Shown here piece by piece: positions 1 through 13,619 of a DNA stretch of 64,000 nucleotides; the stretch's first letter is position 1, and each line of letters starts with the position of its first letter. The stretch comes from Himantopus leucocephalus (taxonomy: Eukaryota > Chordata > Aves > Charadriiformes > Recurvirostridae): assembly GCA_003993805.1 (NCBI GenBank), contig RSEF01000005.1:42947401-43011400 (forward strand). Reading direction: 5' to 3'. A model generated the notes under the pieces. That model did not search any database. It was not told where the DNA came from and saw only the letters and a program-made list of their open reading frames with translations. The position numbers were made by a program, and so were the translations under genes.

Positions 1-257
1 TGTGGTTCTCACAGTGATGTGAGAGACTGGCATGAATACTGTATTCCTGGAAACCATCCAGAAGAGGTCACCAAGTGCTCTGTGTCACCCCCAATCCCCA
101 ATTTTAAGATGCTGGCCTTCATGCTCACCTGTGTCTCTACATCCAAGATAAAGCCCTAAATCTCTCTGTTTCTTCTACCGCTTCTCTCCATGCAGCCAGT
201 CGTGTAAGATGCTGCATCCTATGAAGTTCTGCCAACTTCAGTAGGACCTGGGTGTGT

Positions 258-258
258 N
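258..258. other. Single unresolved base (N)
   Basis: A lone N interrupts otherwise normal sequence in a stretch of G and T (gtgtgtnctgtg). It marks an unresolved base or a one-base join and has no coding consequence. Confidence 0.95.
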
Positions 259-1038
259 CTGTGAGCAGTGTAGTGCCACTAAACTTTCCCTGGGTAATAG
301 AACGGCTGTCCACTTCTGTCTTCAGCCTAGTTCTTTCCACTCAGCTCCACTAGCACCACCCCAGAGTCCTCTCTGTTCCAGCAAGGGGATGATGCTAGCA
401 TCCAGATTTATAGCCGAGATGAAAATGCTGCTAGAGGAATTAAAAACTAAATTAATCCATGTGGTTTTCTCTAGTCTCTTGAATTTCAAAGCCTCTATGT
501 CCCCTCTCAGTTCTCTGTAAGCGTCTCACCATGCATCCTTGCTGAGGAAGCTGTGTGATGGGAGGATTTTTATGTTCCTTTTTTCCCCAGCAACAGTAGC
601 AACTCACAGTTTTCACATCTGTATTTTTCATCAGAAGGTTGTTTGTTTTTTTGTTATTTTTTCCCCCCTTCTTTTTTAGCGACAATTCAGCTGGGGATAG
701 ACCAGGCAGAAAGATTGCTGCTTAAGAGACAGGAGTCTCTACGGCGACCCATACTCAAGGCATGAGCCAAAAGGAGCTTGTTGCTCACTAGAGAACTGGA
801 TGAGTGAAGACAGACTGAATAAATACTATTAATTCCCCATTTCTCTGCCACTGGGAAGCTTGGCTTTTAATATCAGTTATTGATTGTGAATCTCACTGGA
901 GCATTTTGAGAAGCGTATGTCACAGGGCAATGATCTGATTGCTGTGCTTTGGGCCAACTGCAGGAACACATGTGGACACAGAGCCAAATTATGGTCCTGT
1001 TTACCCCTTCCGAAAACTCCTATGGTTTATTAGGGCCT

Positions 1039-1092
1039 GGGGAATAAAGCACACCATTGGATTTTGGGGAATGAAGCAAACCATTGGATTTT
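1039..1092. repeat. 27-bp tandem duplication, two copies
   Basis: Two adjacent 27-bp units (1039-1065 and 1066-1092) both read ggggaat-aagca-accattggatttt and differ at only two positions. This is a small direct tandem duplication in intron sequence, with no function inferred. Confidence 0.9.
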
Positions 1093-2940
1093 GCTGTTTG
1101 GTGTTTTTTTTTTTTTTCCTTCAAGTGAAGGCAAAGACAAGGGTGAGTTCACATGGGGTATAAATCCATGGATCCTGGGTGACCAATGTATGTTTTTCCC
1201 TCCACATGGAGTATGACATAACGAATAGTTTCGGTTGTGGAAGGGGGTGGCAGATGCGAGGACTGTAAACCCTTCCCATCCATGTGTCAGTGGGATTTTG
1301 TCCAGTATCCTTCAGTGAAATAACAGGACTTACACAGGCTTGCAGTGGGCTGCAGTGGCAGGGGTTTGCGAGGGAAGCCATCCTGTCCTTGGCTTCATCT
1401 AACTCTGTTATTCTTTCTGCACTAGAAATTGCTGAAAATTACACTTTCAAATACAAAAAAGTCCATCCCCAAGCAATTAGCAGCCAGAGAGGGAGGTAGT
1501 GGAGGAGGGAGGGCAGGGAGTGACAAACCCGTCCCCTGCAACCTTCCTGTGCAGTTGGGTAAATAAGCTGCCGAGCAGCACTGTGCCCAGCTTTCACCTT
1601 CTTTCCTAAGCAGGTGCATTGCGAGACGTTTGCAAAGATATTAACCCTGCATACAGAGTGTGCCAGTCAGTAATTATGGAAATTAGTTGGCAATTAGATA
1701 ATGTCACTCACTCTCTGCATACAGCTGATAAGCAGTTGAGAGCCACTCCAAAGCAAGGGTGAGACCCTCTCCATGGGCTGCTGAGCAGATGGCTCTGACC
1801 TGGCATTAATCGGCTGCTCTAAAGTTTGGGAAGGTGGTGGTTGGGTAACACTTGCCCACGGCACTGCGGCAGGCCTGCCTCCCTTCCCCAGCCTGGGAAA
1901 CTGTGCAGCTCTATCAGCCCTGTGAGTGGGACGTTTCAATAGTGCAAGTGGGTGTGTTTCCTACAGTGGGTTTTGCGTGTACGAGATGCTGAGCCGTCTG
2001 TTCAGCACGCAGGTTCCTTGCTGTCTCAGCTCTCCGGCAGGCCAGGGAGGTGGTACAGGCGGCTGGAGGTGCGGTGGAGATAGCTTGCTGGCTGCCTTAT
2101 TCCTTCAGGGTAGCAAGTATTTAAAATGCTCTGCAAAGACCTCGTCTAGTGGTTTGTTGAAGGCCTAATCACATCAGACTAGCTGTCTTGTTTTATGTTG
2201 CTAAATCCCATTAAGCCAAAAATATAACATGGAAAATATTTGTTATGTTGCTTTTCCGTGTGAGCAATAGGTGGAATTGGAACAGGAGTGTTGCTAATTC
2301 ATGACTGGAAGAGGCAGTGTCCGTCATGAAGTCTTTTTTTTGTCAGATGCGTTCATGCAGTGACAAAGTTTGCGATTTCTCAGAGATAAAATATATAAGA
2401 AAATACCATGGGATTCTGTAGTTATTGTCCCAAACTGTAATGTATTGCTATGGTAGCAGTGTGCTGTATGAGGCTGCTAAGGTAGTACTTACGCTAAAAA
2501 TAAAATGGTAAGAGCAGAAAATTATTTGTTCTCAGTGTGTCTTGGAGGATCATTGTGGGAAATGGGTGAGGCACAGATTTGTTGTGTCAGGACTTACTCT
2601 CTCAATGTTGGGATTCAGATCCTGGCTGCTGCTAAAAAGGACACTGGGTCTTCTGAGTTTTTCTTGAAGACCCTGCTACTGTGCAGTGAGGTTTGCTCTC
2701 ACAGGCTGAACTGCATGAGACACAAAACTGGAATAGCCGTGGGTCAGGACTGACGGGTACTGACAGAGCTCTGGAGGAGCCTCAAATGGCCCCAGCCTGC
2801 TTGTGGCGGGGTGCAGGCAGCCTTCCCAAAACCTGAGCTGCAGTGTCTAAAAGGCAATGAAGCCGCCAGAAGTGACACCTGTATTTCATGTTTTTTATGT
2901 CTTCTTCCTCTTCTGAAATAGAACTGGCACTGTGTTCCTT

Positions 2941-3010
2941 CAAAACAGCTAGAAAGGGATTACCTTGGCTTCTCTCAAAACAGACAGAGAGGGATTGCCT
3001 TGGCTTCCCT
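2941..3010. repeat. 35-bp tandem duplication, two copies
   Basis: Units 2941-2975 and 2976-3010 both start caaaacag and share gggatt-ccttggcttc, with a handful of substitutions between them. The divergence suggests an older duplication than the one at 1039. It lies in intron sequence. Confidence 0.85.
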
Positions 3011-5961
3011 CAGTCAACAATGCTGTTTGTGTTTAACTATTTCTGCCCGGCTTGCCTTGTTCACTGTGGCCTTTGTCCTCTCCCAATGAACGTGTATTGA
3101 TGTTACAGAAATCTGTACCACAGAGGTAGCTTGCTCCCTTTACTGTGCCTTTGAAATATCCCAAGGATTGAAGCAACCCATGGAGACTGAGATTTCTTTG
3201 TGTTTGTTAAACAGAGTTTGAGCAGCCTGGGGTTGGGAGAGATTGGTAGGCTTTTTGGACAGGCGTTTGGGCTGTACATGGACACACGTGTCTCATCTGT
3301 GGTTATCTGTAGAGTGTTCACACCTGCTGCTGTGATTTACAGCATCTTTTACTGGTTCTCAAAGACTTGGTCTTCTAAAACAGGGAGAGAAGTGTAGTAC
3401 AGCTGAGGGCTACTTCTGATGCAGGTGGTGCAACCCATCCTGACCAGGAGAATCAAAAGCTGCAGCGAGAGCCCCTCTGCACTGGGGTGGTTGGTGCCAC
3501 ACTGGGCTTGCCTCCCTCCCCAGCTCAGGCTGAGAACAGAGCTGTCTGATGGAGCAGTGAATTTTGCTATGGTGGTGCTAAATGTTCCAGGGAACTGTGA
3601 GCTGCTGGGAGCACATTGCTGGCTAATTTACACACATTATTATATTCCTATTCCCATCTCATCAATAATTCCAGGCTTGGGTCATCACTTTCTCTCTTAC
3701 CTCCCTCTCACTCTCTTCTTCTTCTCCATAAATCATGGGCTATTTTAGTGGAGCCACTAGGGAGCACAGAGGAGAAAGGTAAGTGGACAAGAGCCACATA
3801 ATTTTTTTCCCCCCATTTTTTTTGAAAGGCCCCCAAAAACTCCATAAACTGAGCCAACATTGCGATTATTGGGAAGACAGATGATTTAAGCATTTGGATC
3901 TGTGGTTTTTCTCCTTTTACACCTCTCCTAACACCTCCTTTTTCCTCCTTCCATTCTCCTGAGCCAAGCTGTTAACAATTAAAAGGAATTATCTTCCCTC
4001 TGGTTTTGACTTGATTTTATTTGTGTTTATAGCAGTTTAGCTAACAAGCTCCACTCAGGCAGCTGCAGGGAACAGGCCTGGTTTCCACCGGGCACTGAAA
4101 GCTCACGTTTCTCTCCAACTTGCAGCTTTTCTTTTAATTGATCCCTTTTGTTTTCTAAGTGACTTGTTTTTCATGCTGGCTAAATTTGCCAGACTGACAG
4201 CCCTGGAGACTTACAGCTTCTGCAGGTCCCTGGGACAGGTAGGGTAGAGGCTTGTGACTGTGTGAGCTCTCCCCTCCGTTGCCTAGTGGTTCTCCTCCAG
4301 CTCAACCTCTGCCCTTACCAAACAGAAACTTTTCTGCACGGCCCATTTCTACAGTGTCTGTGGGCCTCCTCCTTCCTCCACTGTGGGCAGTGGGGTTGAA
4401 AGGCATCTGCTGGGAGCAACAGCGGCCCCAGAAACTCCACAGCACAAAACACTTTCCCACACAAATACTGTCTCACAATATTTGTGATGTAATTTGTGAA
4501 ATCCCTGTTCATGCTGGCTTCTGGGAGGTTGAAGGCCTTGATTCTCATCACCTCCTTTTCTGCTTTGTATCTGTGCTAATGTTAGCCATTCCTAGAGCTG
4601 TTCTCATGCCCAACCCATCTCTGGGAACAAGTACCTGTGTTAATGAAAAACTTACTTTCGTTTTAAGCAGGATTTTCAAAGAATGAGTCTAGCTTTGTGC
4701 TGTCTTTGCTTGTCATCTTAAAACATCCTCCTACCCCAGGCATAGAGTCACCCACGTGCAAATACGCAGAGGTGAATTAAATCCCAGTGTTAACAGGTGT
4801 AACTCGTGCTCACTGAAGGCAGTTGGAATTGTTCGCTGTTAGTTAGGGGTGAATTTGGCCTTTTTGCTAAACCACTAGACCAAGGTAAGTGGTTAAGTGC
4901 TTAGACAGTTCTTATCATCTAAGCTACAAGTTTCCTATCATCTAAGCTGCAGGTTGCCATATGTAATTTGCATAGCACATGTTTCCAGGTTGCAAAGGTC
5001 CCTGTTAGAGTCTCTGAAGTGTGCACGACATGTTAAGTAAAAGCAGCTATTGCATGACAGGCTGACAGCAGGGTTGTCTTCTCTAATGCTTGCTTGGTGT
5101 GCTAGGAAGCATAATGAAAGCAGTGGAATGGGAAGTTTGGATAATGGCACCTCTTAGCCTGTATCAACTCTTATACTCTAAGGAACCCTGGTCTTTGCCT
5201 TAAGGATTTTCATTGACAGGTAATTGTTACTGGGGAAGCTTTAGCACCATTTCTCTCAGTAAAGTCAATGAAATTACATTCATCAAAGGAGTTAAATAAT
5301 TTGGTGTATTTTTACATTGCTTAACACTGTGGTGTGTGCAGATCACATGGCGAGTTCTCTATTTGGTCCTCTTTGTTTTGAGGACATAGATGTCCTTGCT
5401 GCTTTGGAGGACTGTTTAGCCAATTGTAGGCATGAAGAAGTGGCCAGAGTATCAAGAAATGTAAATGAGTTACTGGACAAGATACTAATAAGCTTCATGG
5501 TAAAGATATGATGAGTAGTAGGACTAACTTTTTCCTTTCTTTTCTTCTCTTGACCCCTCAGGTCCTGCAAGCTCCGTGAGTGCCAAGCAGTCAATTATGG
5601 GCTGGGTAGCCACCAGTGCATCATGAAGATTGACTTTATTTTTGCCCTCTCGAGGATCACGTGCTTTATGAATTCACTCTCTCCTCCATCTCCCTGCCAC
5701 CTCTGTCAATATTGTCATCATTTCTAGGAAAACAGAATTTGAGGCTTGGGCTTCAGCTCTGCCTTTCCTTCCTCCCTGGAACAACCAGTGTTATCTTTGT
5801 GTTCTACCAAAACAAACCACTGTGGCTATTTTGCCCTTCACAAAAGTACACCGGCTGGAGAAGTCACTTCATATACCATGTACTTCTGAGATAAAAGCCT
5901 CTGGATCCTAAAGGATAATTGAGATCTTTCCTTGGGGAGGACACATTTCCTCTTGGTAACG

Positions 5962-6076
5962 TGCACTTGCTCTCTCACTTTCCACTTACTCTCCCTCTCT
6001 CTTTGTCACTCTGTGCTCTCCTCCTCTTCCCATTGGATTTAACATTTGGTGTTGACTGCTGGGGTTCTCTTCCCAG
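5962..6076 (+). promoter_or_regulatory. NRXN3: Acceptor region of NRXN3 first coding exon
   Basis: A long pyrimidine-rich stretch (ctctctcactttcc through ctctcctcctcttccc) precedes the acceptor ggttctcttcccag, whose AG is at 6075-6076. Possible branch points are the TTAAC near 6041 and the TTGAC near 6054. Placing the exon start at 6077 leaves 48 nt of 5'UTR before the ATG. The first triplet, TAG at 6077-6079, is in frame, so the ORF cannot extend further upstream within this exon. Confidence 0.7.
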
Positions 6077-6124
6077 TAGCGTGGCTTTTGTTTTCCTCCC
6101 ACGGAAGAGAAGATTCTTGAAACA

Positions 6125-6833
6125 ATGGGCTTCACTCTGCACTCCATCTACTTCACCTTGAAGGTGAGTTTGCTGCTGTGCTCCTTGCTGGGTCTCTGTT
6201 TGGGTCTGGAGTTCATGGGCATCCCCAACCAGTGGGCCCGCTACCTCCGCTGGGATGCCAGCACTAGGAGCGAACTCAGCTTCCAGTTCAAGACCAACGT
6301 CTCTGCTGGGCTGCTCCTCTACTTTGATGATGGTGGTGTTTGTGACTTCCTCTGTCTGTCCCTCGTTGATGGGCGCATCCAGCTCCAGTTCAGTGTGGAC
6401 TGTGCGGAGACTACAGTTATCACAGACAAGCAGGTCAACGACAGCAACTGGCACTTCCTGATGGTCAGCCGCAATCACCTTCGGACGGTGCTAGTGCTGG
6501 ATGGTGAAGCCAAGCCGGGCGAGGTGCGTCCACAACGCCAATATATGAATATCGTCAGTGACCTTTTTGTTGGTGGAGTCCCATTGGACATCCGTCCTGC
6601 TGCCTTGACCCTTGATGGTGTTCTGAGTGAGCCTTCGTTTCAAGGATTTATCCTGGATCTGAAATACGGCAACTCTGAGCCACAGCTCCTGGGCAGTCAA
6701 GGGGTCCGACTGGAAATGGAAGGGCTCTGCGCAGAAAACCCCTGTGAAAATGGTGGCACTTGCTTCCTTCTGGATGGCGAGCCACACTGTGACTGCTCAG
6801 CCACTGGATATGCTGGCAAGCTGTGTTCTGAAG
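6125..6833 (+). CDS. NRXN3: Neurexin-3 alpha, first coding exon (signal peptide, LNS1, EGF-A)
   Basis: This exon encodes 236 residues plus the first base of the next codon. Neurexin-3 is a presynaptic single-pass adhesion protein that binds postsynaptic ligands such as neuroligins, LRRTMs and cerebellins. Residues 1-27 form a hydrophobic signal peptide ([12 protein letters not shown] core), with the mature chain starting near LEFMG. Residues 28 to about 197 form LNS1, with possible N-glycosylation sites at N58 (NVS) and N105 (NDS). Residues 200-236 form EGF-A, with the six expected cysteines at 202, 207, 213, 222, 224 and 234. The wording ([42 protein letters not shown]) fits NRXN3 better than NRXN1 or NRXN2. 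The start has a good Kozak context (acaATGG) and an in-frame TAG 48 nt upstream. The exon ends at GAA G|gtaagag, in phase 1. The remaining alpha-neurexin domains lie outside the window. Confidence 0.95.
6161..6169 (+). promoter_or_regulatory. NRXN3: Cryptic 5' splice-site-like sequence inside signal-peptide codons
   Basis: Codons 13-15 (K-V-S) read AAG GTG AGT, which matches the consensus donor AAG|GTGAGT closely. If cut here, the exon would end after 13 full codons in phase 0. All downstream exons enter in phase 1, so the product would be out of frame. It is therefore either silent, held off by exonic signals, or a nonproductive alternative. Use of the site is not shown by the sequence. Confidence 0.5.
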
Positions 6834-9800
6834 GTAAGAGAATACTTCCCTGCTTCCCATTGATCTTTACATAATCCAAAGAGTTAATTTGTCACTTAGC
6901 AGGCCTACGACTGAGCTCTTATCCGTGCTGGTTGCTATCAGAGGAATTAACGTTCCACCATTCTTTTTCCAGCTGGAACTAATGAAGCGGGAGTAGATGG
7001 AGAGCATGAGCAATTGCAAAAAGTGCCTTTCTGAAAGCATGCTGCATTTGTAGCATGGATAGATTTTCTTCAGCAACTTATTAATAAGGGTAGAGAATAT
7101 TGGTAAATACAGAAGTACCCTATGTTGGTGTTGGTAAAAGCAGTGGTAAGAAGTTACCTTAGCTATCTGGGTGAATTCCACTACCCTGTGTCCCTGAGAA
7201 CTGAGTGAATTGTCGGTAAACAGGAGCCATGTATGTACGGCTAACATAACTGATTGACAGGACATTGCAAAAGTTAGGCCATCTTTGATGTTAGCTGCTG
7301 CTAGTCTGTGGAAGCCCCATGCTCTCCCTCAATTGCCTGCATACTAATTGCTGAATGGCACCTTGATTGTTTTAGCATCCTTGATTAGATTGCTTTGGGA
7401 CCTGCTGAATGATCTTACTTAGTATTGCGAAGGGAAGAGGGATTTGAGTGTTTCTACACTGTTTCATACTCTCTTTTAAAATTTGAGTCCAGAGGTTTTA
7501 AGTCATGCAAACCACACAATGAAGTGTATTTCCTTGGTCTTTAGCAGTGTGATGGTGAACTCTGTATGTGCAAGAGACTTAAGTAAGCGGACTGGAAATC
7601 CCAGTGTGATTTTGAGAATCTCATCACAGCATTTTTTATGACATTTAGGTTTAAACACACAGTTTGAGCTTAAGCCAAATATGAAACCTGGGCAAGAAGT
7701 GTCCAATCTCAAGGAAAAAAAAAACCCAAACCCCACAACACTGAAATTTTGTCAAAATGGAAATACTTGCAATAATAATCTTATCACAACCAGCATTTAT
7801 TTACTTCTTTTGGCAATGAAAATAGGTTAACTGGAATTTCATATGTAGAATGTGAAAAGTGCTGAGAATAAAGTCCCTATACTGCTGATATGTAAACAAA
7901 AAGCCCTACAGAAATAATATGTGAATACAGCTATATGTTTACAGCATAGATGGAGAAGCAAACATGTTTTTATAGGAAGGGAAGGTTTGGAAAATAAACA
8001 TGACATCCGTATGCCCATTCATTTTAAGGTGCTATTAATGATAACAGAAAATTTGGCTTTATATTCAAATATTGCTGTAACAATACATGACCATTAGATA
8101 GGAGGTGTGAGCCTGTGAAGTGCTGAACCCCAGATTTCTTTCTGACTACTGGCTCTGCACTGATCAGGTCCAAACCAATAATGAGCCAGAACTATGTTCT
8201 GTGCTTGAACCATGAGTTATGTGGAGCTGGAGAGACTGCTGGGTGTGACCAGGCACTTCAGTAGCTGGGCTTCCAGGCCTGATCCTCATATGCTTACAGA
8301 ACAAACACACCTCATGTCTAAATGCCAGTTTTGGGTGATGGAAGATTGCAAGAGCCACACAGGCATGTGAACTCTGAAACATAAAGATATAAGCCTCTTC
8401 CTACTGCTGGGCTAATGGATCCAGACTCCGCGGGGAGCTGCGCAAGACATCAACAGCATATGGTTTTCGGTGAACGTCTTGAGAATGTACTGTAAGTGAG
8501 CAAGGCTCACATGTGGGGTTATCGTGAGAGCTCTAGCTAGGGCTCAGGTGGTGGAATTTCTGCATTTCCAGGGTGGGTGGAACAATTTGAAATCTGTCTT
8601 CTAATGAATCCAGGGATATTTCTGTTGTAGACATCATGGATCAAGCAGTGCTGTTGTTACCTTTTGAAGCCATGCGTCACCATTGCTGTTTGTTTCCTAT
8701 AGTGATTCATCATTTTCCAGCCCAACCTTCTATTAAGGGTGAGCAAAGAAGTTTGTCACGATGTACCTTTTCTAGTAAACCTTTTTAACTCGCTGTTAGC
8801 TGTGATCTGTTCACTCACACATAAGATGCTGTGCAGAGAACTTTTGCAATGGAACAAATGCAGAGATTTCCACAAACAGTCATTGCTTTGTCTGGTTCTT
8901 CAATTTTCTCTTGCATTACTTCATGGTGTATATTTGGTTTATGTTAGAATTTTATAATCAGCCTTGTTTTCTCACTCTGTTATGCTGCAGCAGTGGTGAC
9001 TTCTGTGTGTTAAATGCTGTCATCCAAAAATGTTACAGTGTCTGTGCAGATTGTGAAAAGAAGGGGAAAAACAGAAGAGAAGCTGTTTAGTACGTGGAAA
9101 GAAGCAGACAAAGAAAAGTGGCAAGGAAACAAAATAGGAACCAGTTTAAGTATAGCTTCCCTTTTACCTGACTTGGAAAAATGTGGCAAACTCCAAAGAT
9201 GCTCTCTTTCAATTCCGTAAGTGTGGCAGAACAACCACGGATGAACAGTAGGATGTGGTAGGAACAGCAGAACTGGATACAAGCTCTCCCTGCCTGTGGC
9301 TTGATTGGCCATTAACTAACTTGTATTTTCTTTGTTTGCTTTTTTCCCAAGAGATTGAGATGATTTTTTTTTTTTTTCAGAACTGTTCCCTTTTGTTTTG
9401 TTTCCTTATCCTGCCTCTGGATATTTGCGGATGTAACATGGTTATTTTATTCCCAGTCTCATTTTTGAAAAAGATGTTGCTCTTTCAACCGGATATCAAC
9501 AACTCCCTTTTCGGGTGGGGATCCTTAACTCCATTACAGTATTTACTAGTCTGTAGTCTGTGTGCATATTTTTATTTCATCACCGGAGTTGGCTCTTTTA
9601 CTGGGAACTGATGGGATCCAATCAATAACTTCTGTTTGAACAGCTAAATGCAATATGTACGTTTTTAATAATGAGTTCTCTTGACAGTGTCCAGGCCATC
9701 ACTTGGCTATTGATGGATACCTATGTCTGCAGATGGTAAAACCCACAGCAAACTCATTTATACTGTGGCCAGAGAAATAAGAAAGAAATAGAGAGTGGAA

Positions 9801-11669
9801 TCTGCTGATCCTGTACTGTGATGGAATGAAGCTTCGTTTACAGTATTAGGGGTTACTGTAACGCAAAGTGCAGTTCCAGTTATGGTGAACCTCAGCAGAG
9901 AACAACAGTTCCATACTGAGACAAAACTGTAAATCCTGTCCAGAATGTGCCCCCAATGTGCAGAAAGATTTTTGGCACTTAACGTGCGCCCAGACAGAGT
10001 TACTAGGATTGTGTGTGTCATGGTAGCTACAAGCCCAGATGGGTAGCTGAACTGGTCATTGTTGGTCAATGTATGATTTCTGTGCCTGAGTGTATACCAT
10101 GGGAGTGCAAATGCGTGCACACTTTGGAAGGTTTGGCTGTTTTGAATAAAATGTGATACTATTTTTATTGCAGTTGGAGTAAACTCATTCATTGAATCTG
10201 ACAGCTCTGTAGGGTACAAAGGATGGCTGATTTGAGTAGCAATTAATTTGTATGTTTCTGGGCAATGGCGGCATTAGACATGAAAGCTGAAGTCAGAGAC
10301 ACCTTCCCCTCTAATAAACCTCATCAGTCTCTGTGGGATCAGGCTGCTGCCAAGAGAATGAGCTTCCTGTAGAATTTGAGCAGCACAGATACATTCATGT
10401 CACTGGGGAAAAAAAAAAATGAACAAAACCTTCCCCACGCAAATTTTGAAAACTGTGCTGCTGTAGCAGCCAGATGAGCATGTTCATATCTGCTCATTCA
10501 GGATCACGCTGTCTTCCTTAGTCTGCAAGAAATTCTCTCTTCCTCCGACATAGCGGTGCAGAGAGCAAGTTCACTAATGTGGACGGCGTGACTGCAACAT
10601 CGTATCTACATGAGTATTTTGGTCCAAGACCTCACCCCTCTCCCTAGGCCCCTTCTGGACTTTGTGAGGAAAGGTGAACAGAAGATGTGCTTAGAAATGA
10701 CATTAACTCTGCTTGTAGTTGCAGAACCAAGACGTTGATGTGATCACCAGCTTCACAAAGCACCATGCTGAAGCCTTTGTGTTGCCTGCAGGGGCTGTTT
10801 CTAAACGAAGCCTGAATAGGGGCCTGATTGCACCTCTTCCCTTGATTACAGCGCAAGATTTCCTGGGGATGCTGCCTGCTGAATGACAGAGGAGCCCGTT
10901 GCTCTGTAATTATCACACTTTTAACTGCAGCGGGAACAGATTTTTCTATAGCCCCTCAGCTTCGTTTAAAGAGACAAGTTACTGCAGGATTTATCCTCCA
11001 CCTGCCCCTTCGGAGCAGCCCAGTTTTGGCTGCATCTAAAGGGACCGCCTAGCCTCACTTGCAAGCTCTGTATCTCCCTGCCAGCCACCCCAAACTTTGT
11101 ATTACTAAGGGCTAATTTGGCACTTTGCCATGAGCCTGATGGGTGCACTTAATTTGCATATGCATTTACATACATTTTGTAATCAGAAACAAATGAACAT
11201 GACCATAATATTTGCTTCCACTTGCATATTCCTTGATAGATGAATATAAATTGGTTGTTGTTGAATTCACCAGCAATAAACAGCTGCAGACCCTCCATTT
11301 GGTCTTGTGCTCTGCTCTTCTAGAGGACAGCAGGCAGTTCTGGGACACACTTTGAGGGGCCCACATCTTCACTCACTGGTGCAAAACTCTAGAATTGATG
11401 ATCACCGAGGACTGTGGAGTAAATATTGCAAAGGGCAAATCTGCTGTTTTATGCCACTTCTTATGCTGCAGCTCTGGCCATTGGGCAGAAGGCTGGTAGG
11501 AACTCTGCTTATGACTTAGTTTTGCAGCAATTTGTTTTTCCCCATCTCTTTCTCTTGCTCATTCTTCTGGTTTAAGTTCCTTTGGTTGTATTTAAAACAG
11601 TAATCTCTTTCCAGTCTGGTTGTAATTTTTTGATGCATTGCCAGATGAGCACCAGAGAAAGATGATGTG

Positions 11670-11735
11670 TTAAGATACTAATTAATGTTTATAAAGTACT
11701 TTGAAACTCCAAAGTGCAGTTTAAGCACCATTTGT
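11670..11735 (+). repeat. MIR/L3-type old repeat 3' tail (fragment)
   Basis: The segment reads taattaatgtttataaagtactttgaaactcc. This resembles the 3' portion of MIR- and L3-type elements (taatgtttgtaaagcgctttgagatcctt). It is short and diverged, so family and ends are approximate. Confidence 0.5.
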
Positions 11736-13619
11736 TATTCTCAAGAATAAATATTAAAACTGAGCGGGAGCCACAGAATTTCAATTTAGATCCTACATAC
11801 CCCTTCACAGCAATGGCCTAGGAACCATCTCCCTTCACTACACGTGGACTGCCTGCAGCTCCAGACCTAGCTGGATTTGTTTCATATCCTCCCCTGCTTT
11901 TGATGCAGGGGAGCCACAGGGAGATTACAGGCCCCTGTATGGAGCACGCCATTGATTCAAACAGTCTAGCTGCAATACATGCTGACAGCTATATTATTCT
12001 TGTTTCACTCTTCTGTATTATAGATGACCATGAGGCTACAATCCTTTTCTGCTTGATTGCAGATCAGCTGCAGCCCTCAGGCAACAGACAAGTTTATAGC
12101 CCACAGTTAGGCAAAGTTTGGACATCTCCTCTGCTGAAATGGTGGTTGGATACAAAGGAGATCACCATTTGGTGTGAGGTGGAACTGGTGAAGACAGAAA
12201 AATTTGTAGGCAAGAAGGAGGTGGAACTCGGGGAAAAAAAACCAGTATGAAAATGTTACTTTATGAAAGAGTAAGCCATAGTTCACATAGGCTGTTTACA
12301 GCAGTTGTTCTGTCTTGGTTTTACCTGCCTGATAGTATAAGAGAACCGTTCTTGATTGTCACAAAGAGTAGATTTGACTGGGCTGAGTGAGCTTCTGGAG
12401 GACTAAATCTAGCTGGAGTCTGGATACCAGCTTCCTTTATCAGCCCATAGACCAGCCTGCTGGTCCTGCTTTGTCCCAAAGCGTGCACAGCTAAACTGGA
12501 ATTTTTTGGCATTACTAACAATGATTTAAATGAAAGTAACTAATAATAATTATGAAAGTGAGCAGAGCCAGAAATTCCTCTTTCCAGCTCATGGTCAGGA
12601 GATAATTTCATTTCAGAAGGAAGGTTTATTTTCCTTTGGTTTTGCCCTAAAAAAAAAAAAGGAGGGGGGCGGGGGGGGGAAGAAAGAACTGATCTATTGT
12701 TACTGTCCAGGCTTCTGCTGAGCTAGGCAGCCTGTCATGGAGGTCACTCAGCAGTAAATATAGCCTCAAGCAAGACAGCACATGCTGTAGCCTTGCTTTC
12801 ATCCTTATTCCAGGATGGAGGTGTGCAGGTCATTTGCCACAGGGTAATTTTTGTTAGGTTTTGGTGGAAAATAGAGGGAGATAATCCTCCCAGATACCTT
12901 GAGGATGCTGGAAATGTCACGACGAAGCTACAAGGAAAGAAGCGGAGGAGGAGCACATCTGTCCGGCAAACTCTGGCACTACTAAGAGAAGATGAGCATC
13001 TGCACGTCGACCTCAGCACTGAGTGCTCCCGGGTGTGGGAGAAGGTGGTAATCCATGTGATGAAATGGTAGGGCGGCCACCTCTCCTGGGCCAACTTCTG
13101 ATTTCACTTTACCTCTTGTTCCTTTGCTGACCCACTTTGAACTTGATGGATAGCAAAGCTTCTTTCTCTCCCTATAGAAAGCAAGGCAACTGCCATGTTA
13201 TTGCTGTCCAGGGACAGCAATGTGACTTCTGGGTGTATGTGTGTGTGTCTCCTTCATTGCAGACAGGCTCACTGCCATTGTAAACCTACCCTGCAGAGCA
13301 AAGCATTTGCCCTTCCTCCATCTGTGAACAGGTCCAGGAGCTGACAGCTGGGTGCAAAACAGCCCAAGGGCTGAGAGAGAGAGGTGTGGGGATGTAGGGA
13401 GGACTGTGGATGTCACAGACTACTCAAAGCAGAACTGGTTTGTATTTGAATATATTTGCTCTGAACTGGGGTTGTGACCTGAGTACGCTGCATTAACTTT
13501 CTGTGTTGCCAACAGTGTTGCCAGTCATGCTGTTTTCAGCTGTCCGGGCCCTGCCTGCATGTACACTTGCTCACCTCAGTATCCTGTGAAGTTACCAAGG
13601 TATAACGTGTAAAGAAAGT

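Larger units (their letters stand above)
1..6076 (+). other. NRXN3: NRXN3 5' intron (3' portion), no coding exon seen
   Basis: This stretch lies upstream of the first coding exon of neurexin-3 and is read as the end of the preceding intron, because a strong acceptor occurs at 6075-6076. No open frame resembles a known protein. It contains one N at 258, a 27-bp tandem pair at 1039-1092, a 35-bp tandem pair at 2941-3010 and short T runs near 1106. At about 4785-4860 there is a faint old interspersed-repeat-like patch around a GTGTAACTC...CACTGAAGG segment. The 5' non-coding exon and the promoter are not in the window. That this is intron rather than distal 5' flank follows from the usual neurexin gene structure, in which the ATG is in the second exon. 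Confidence 0.7.

Noticed and set aside
5975..6478. 167-codon minus-strand open frame overlapping the NRXN3 exon
   Set aside because: It is antisense to the conserved neurexin coding exon. Its openness is a by-product of the codon composition on the other strand.
12655..12685. A-run next to a G-run (ggaggggggcggggggggg)
   Set aside because: It could form a G-rich structure but looks like low-complexity sequence. No promoter or gene context supports a function.
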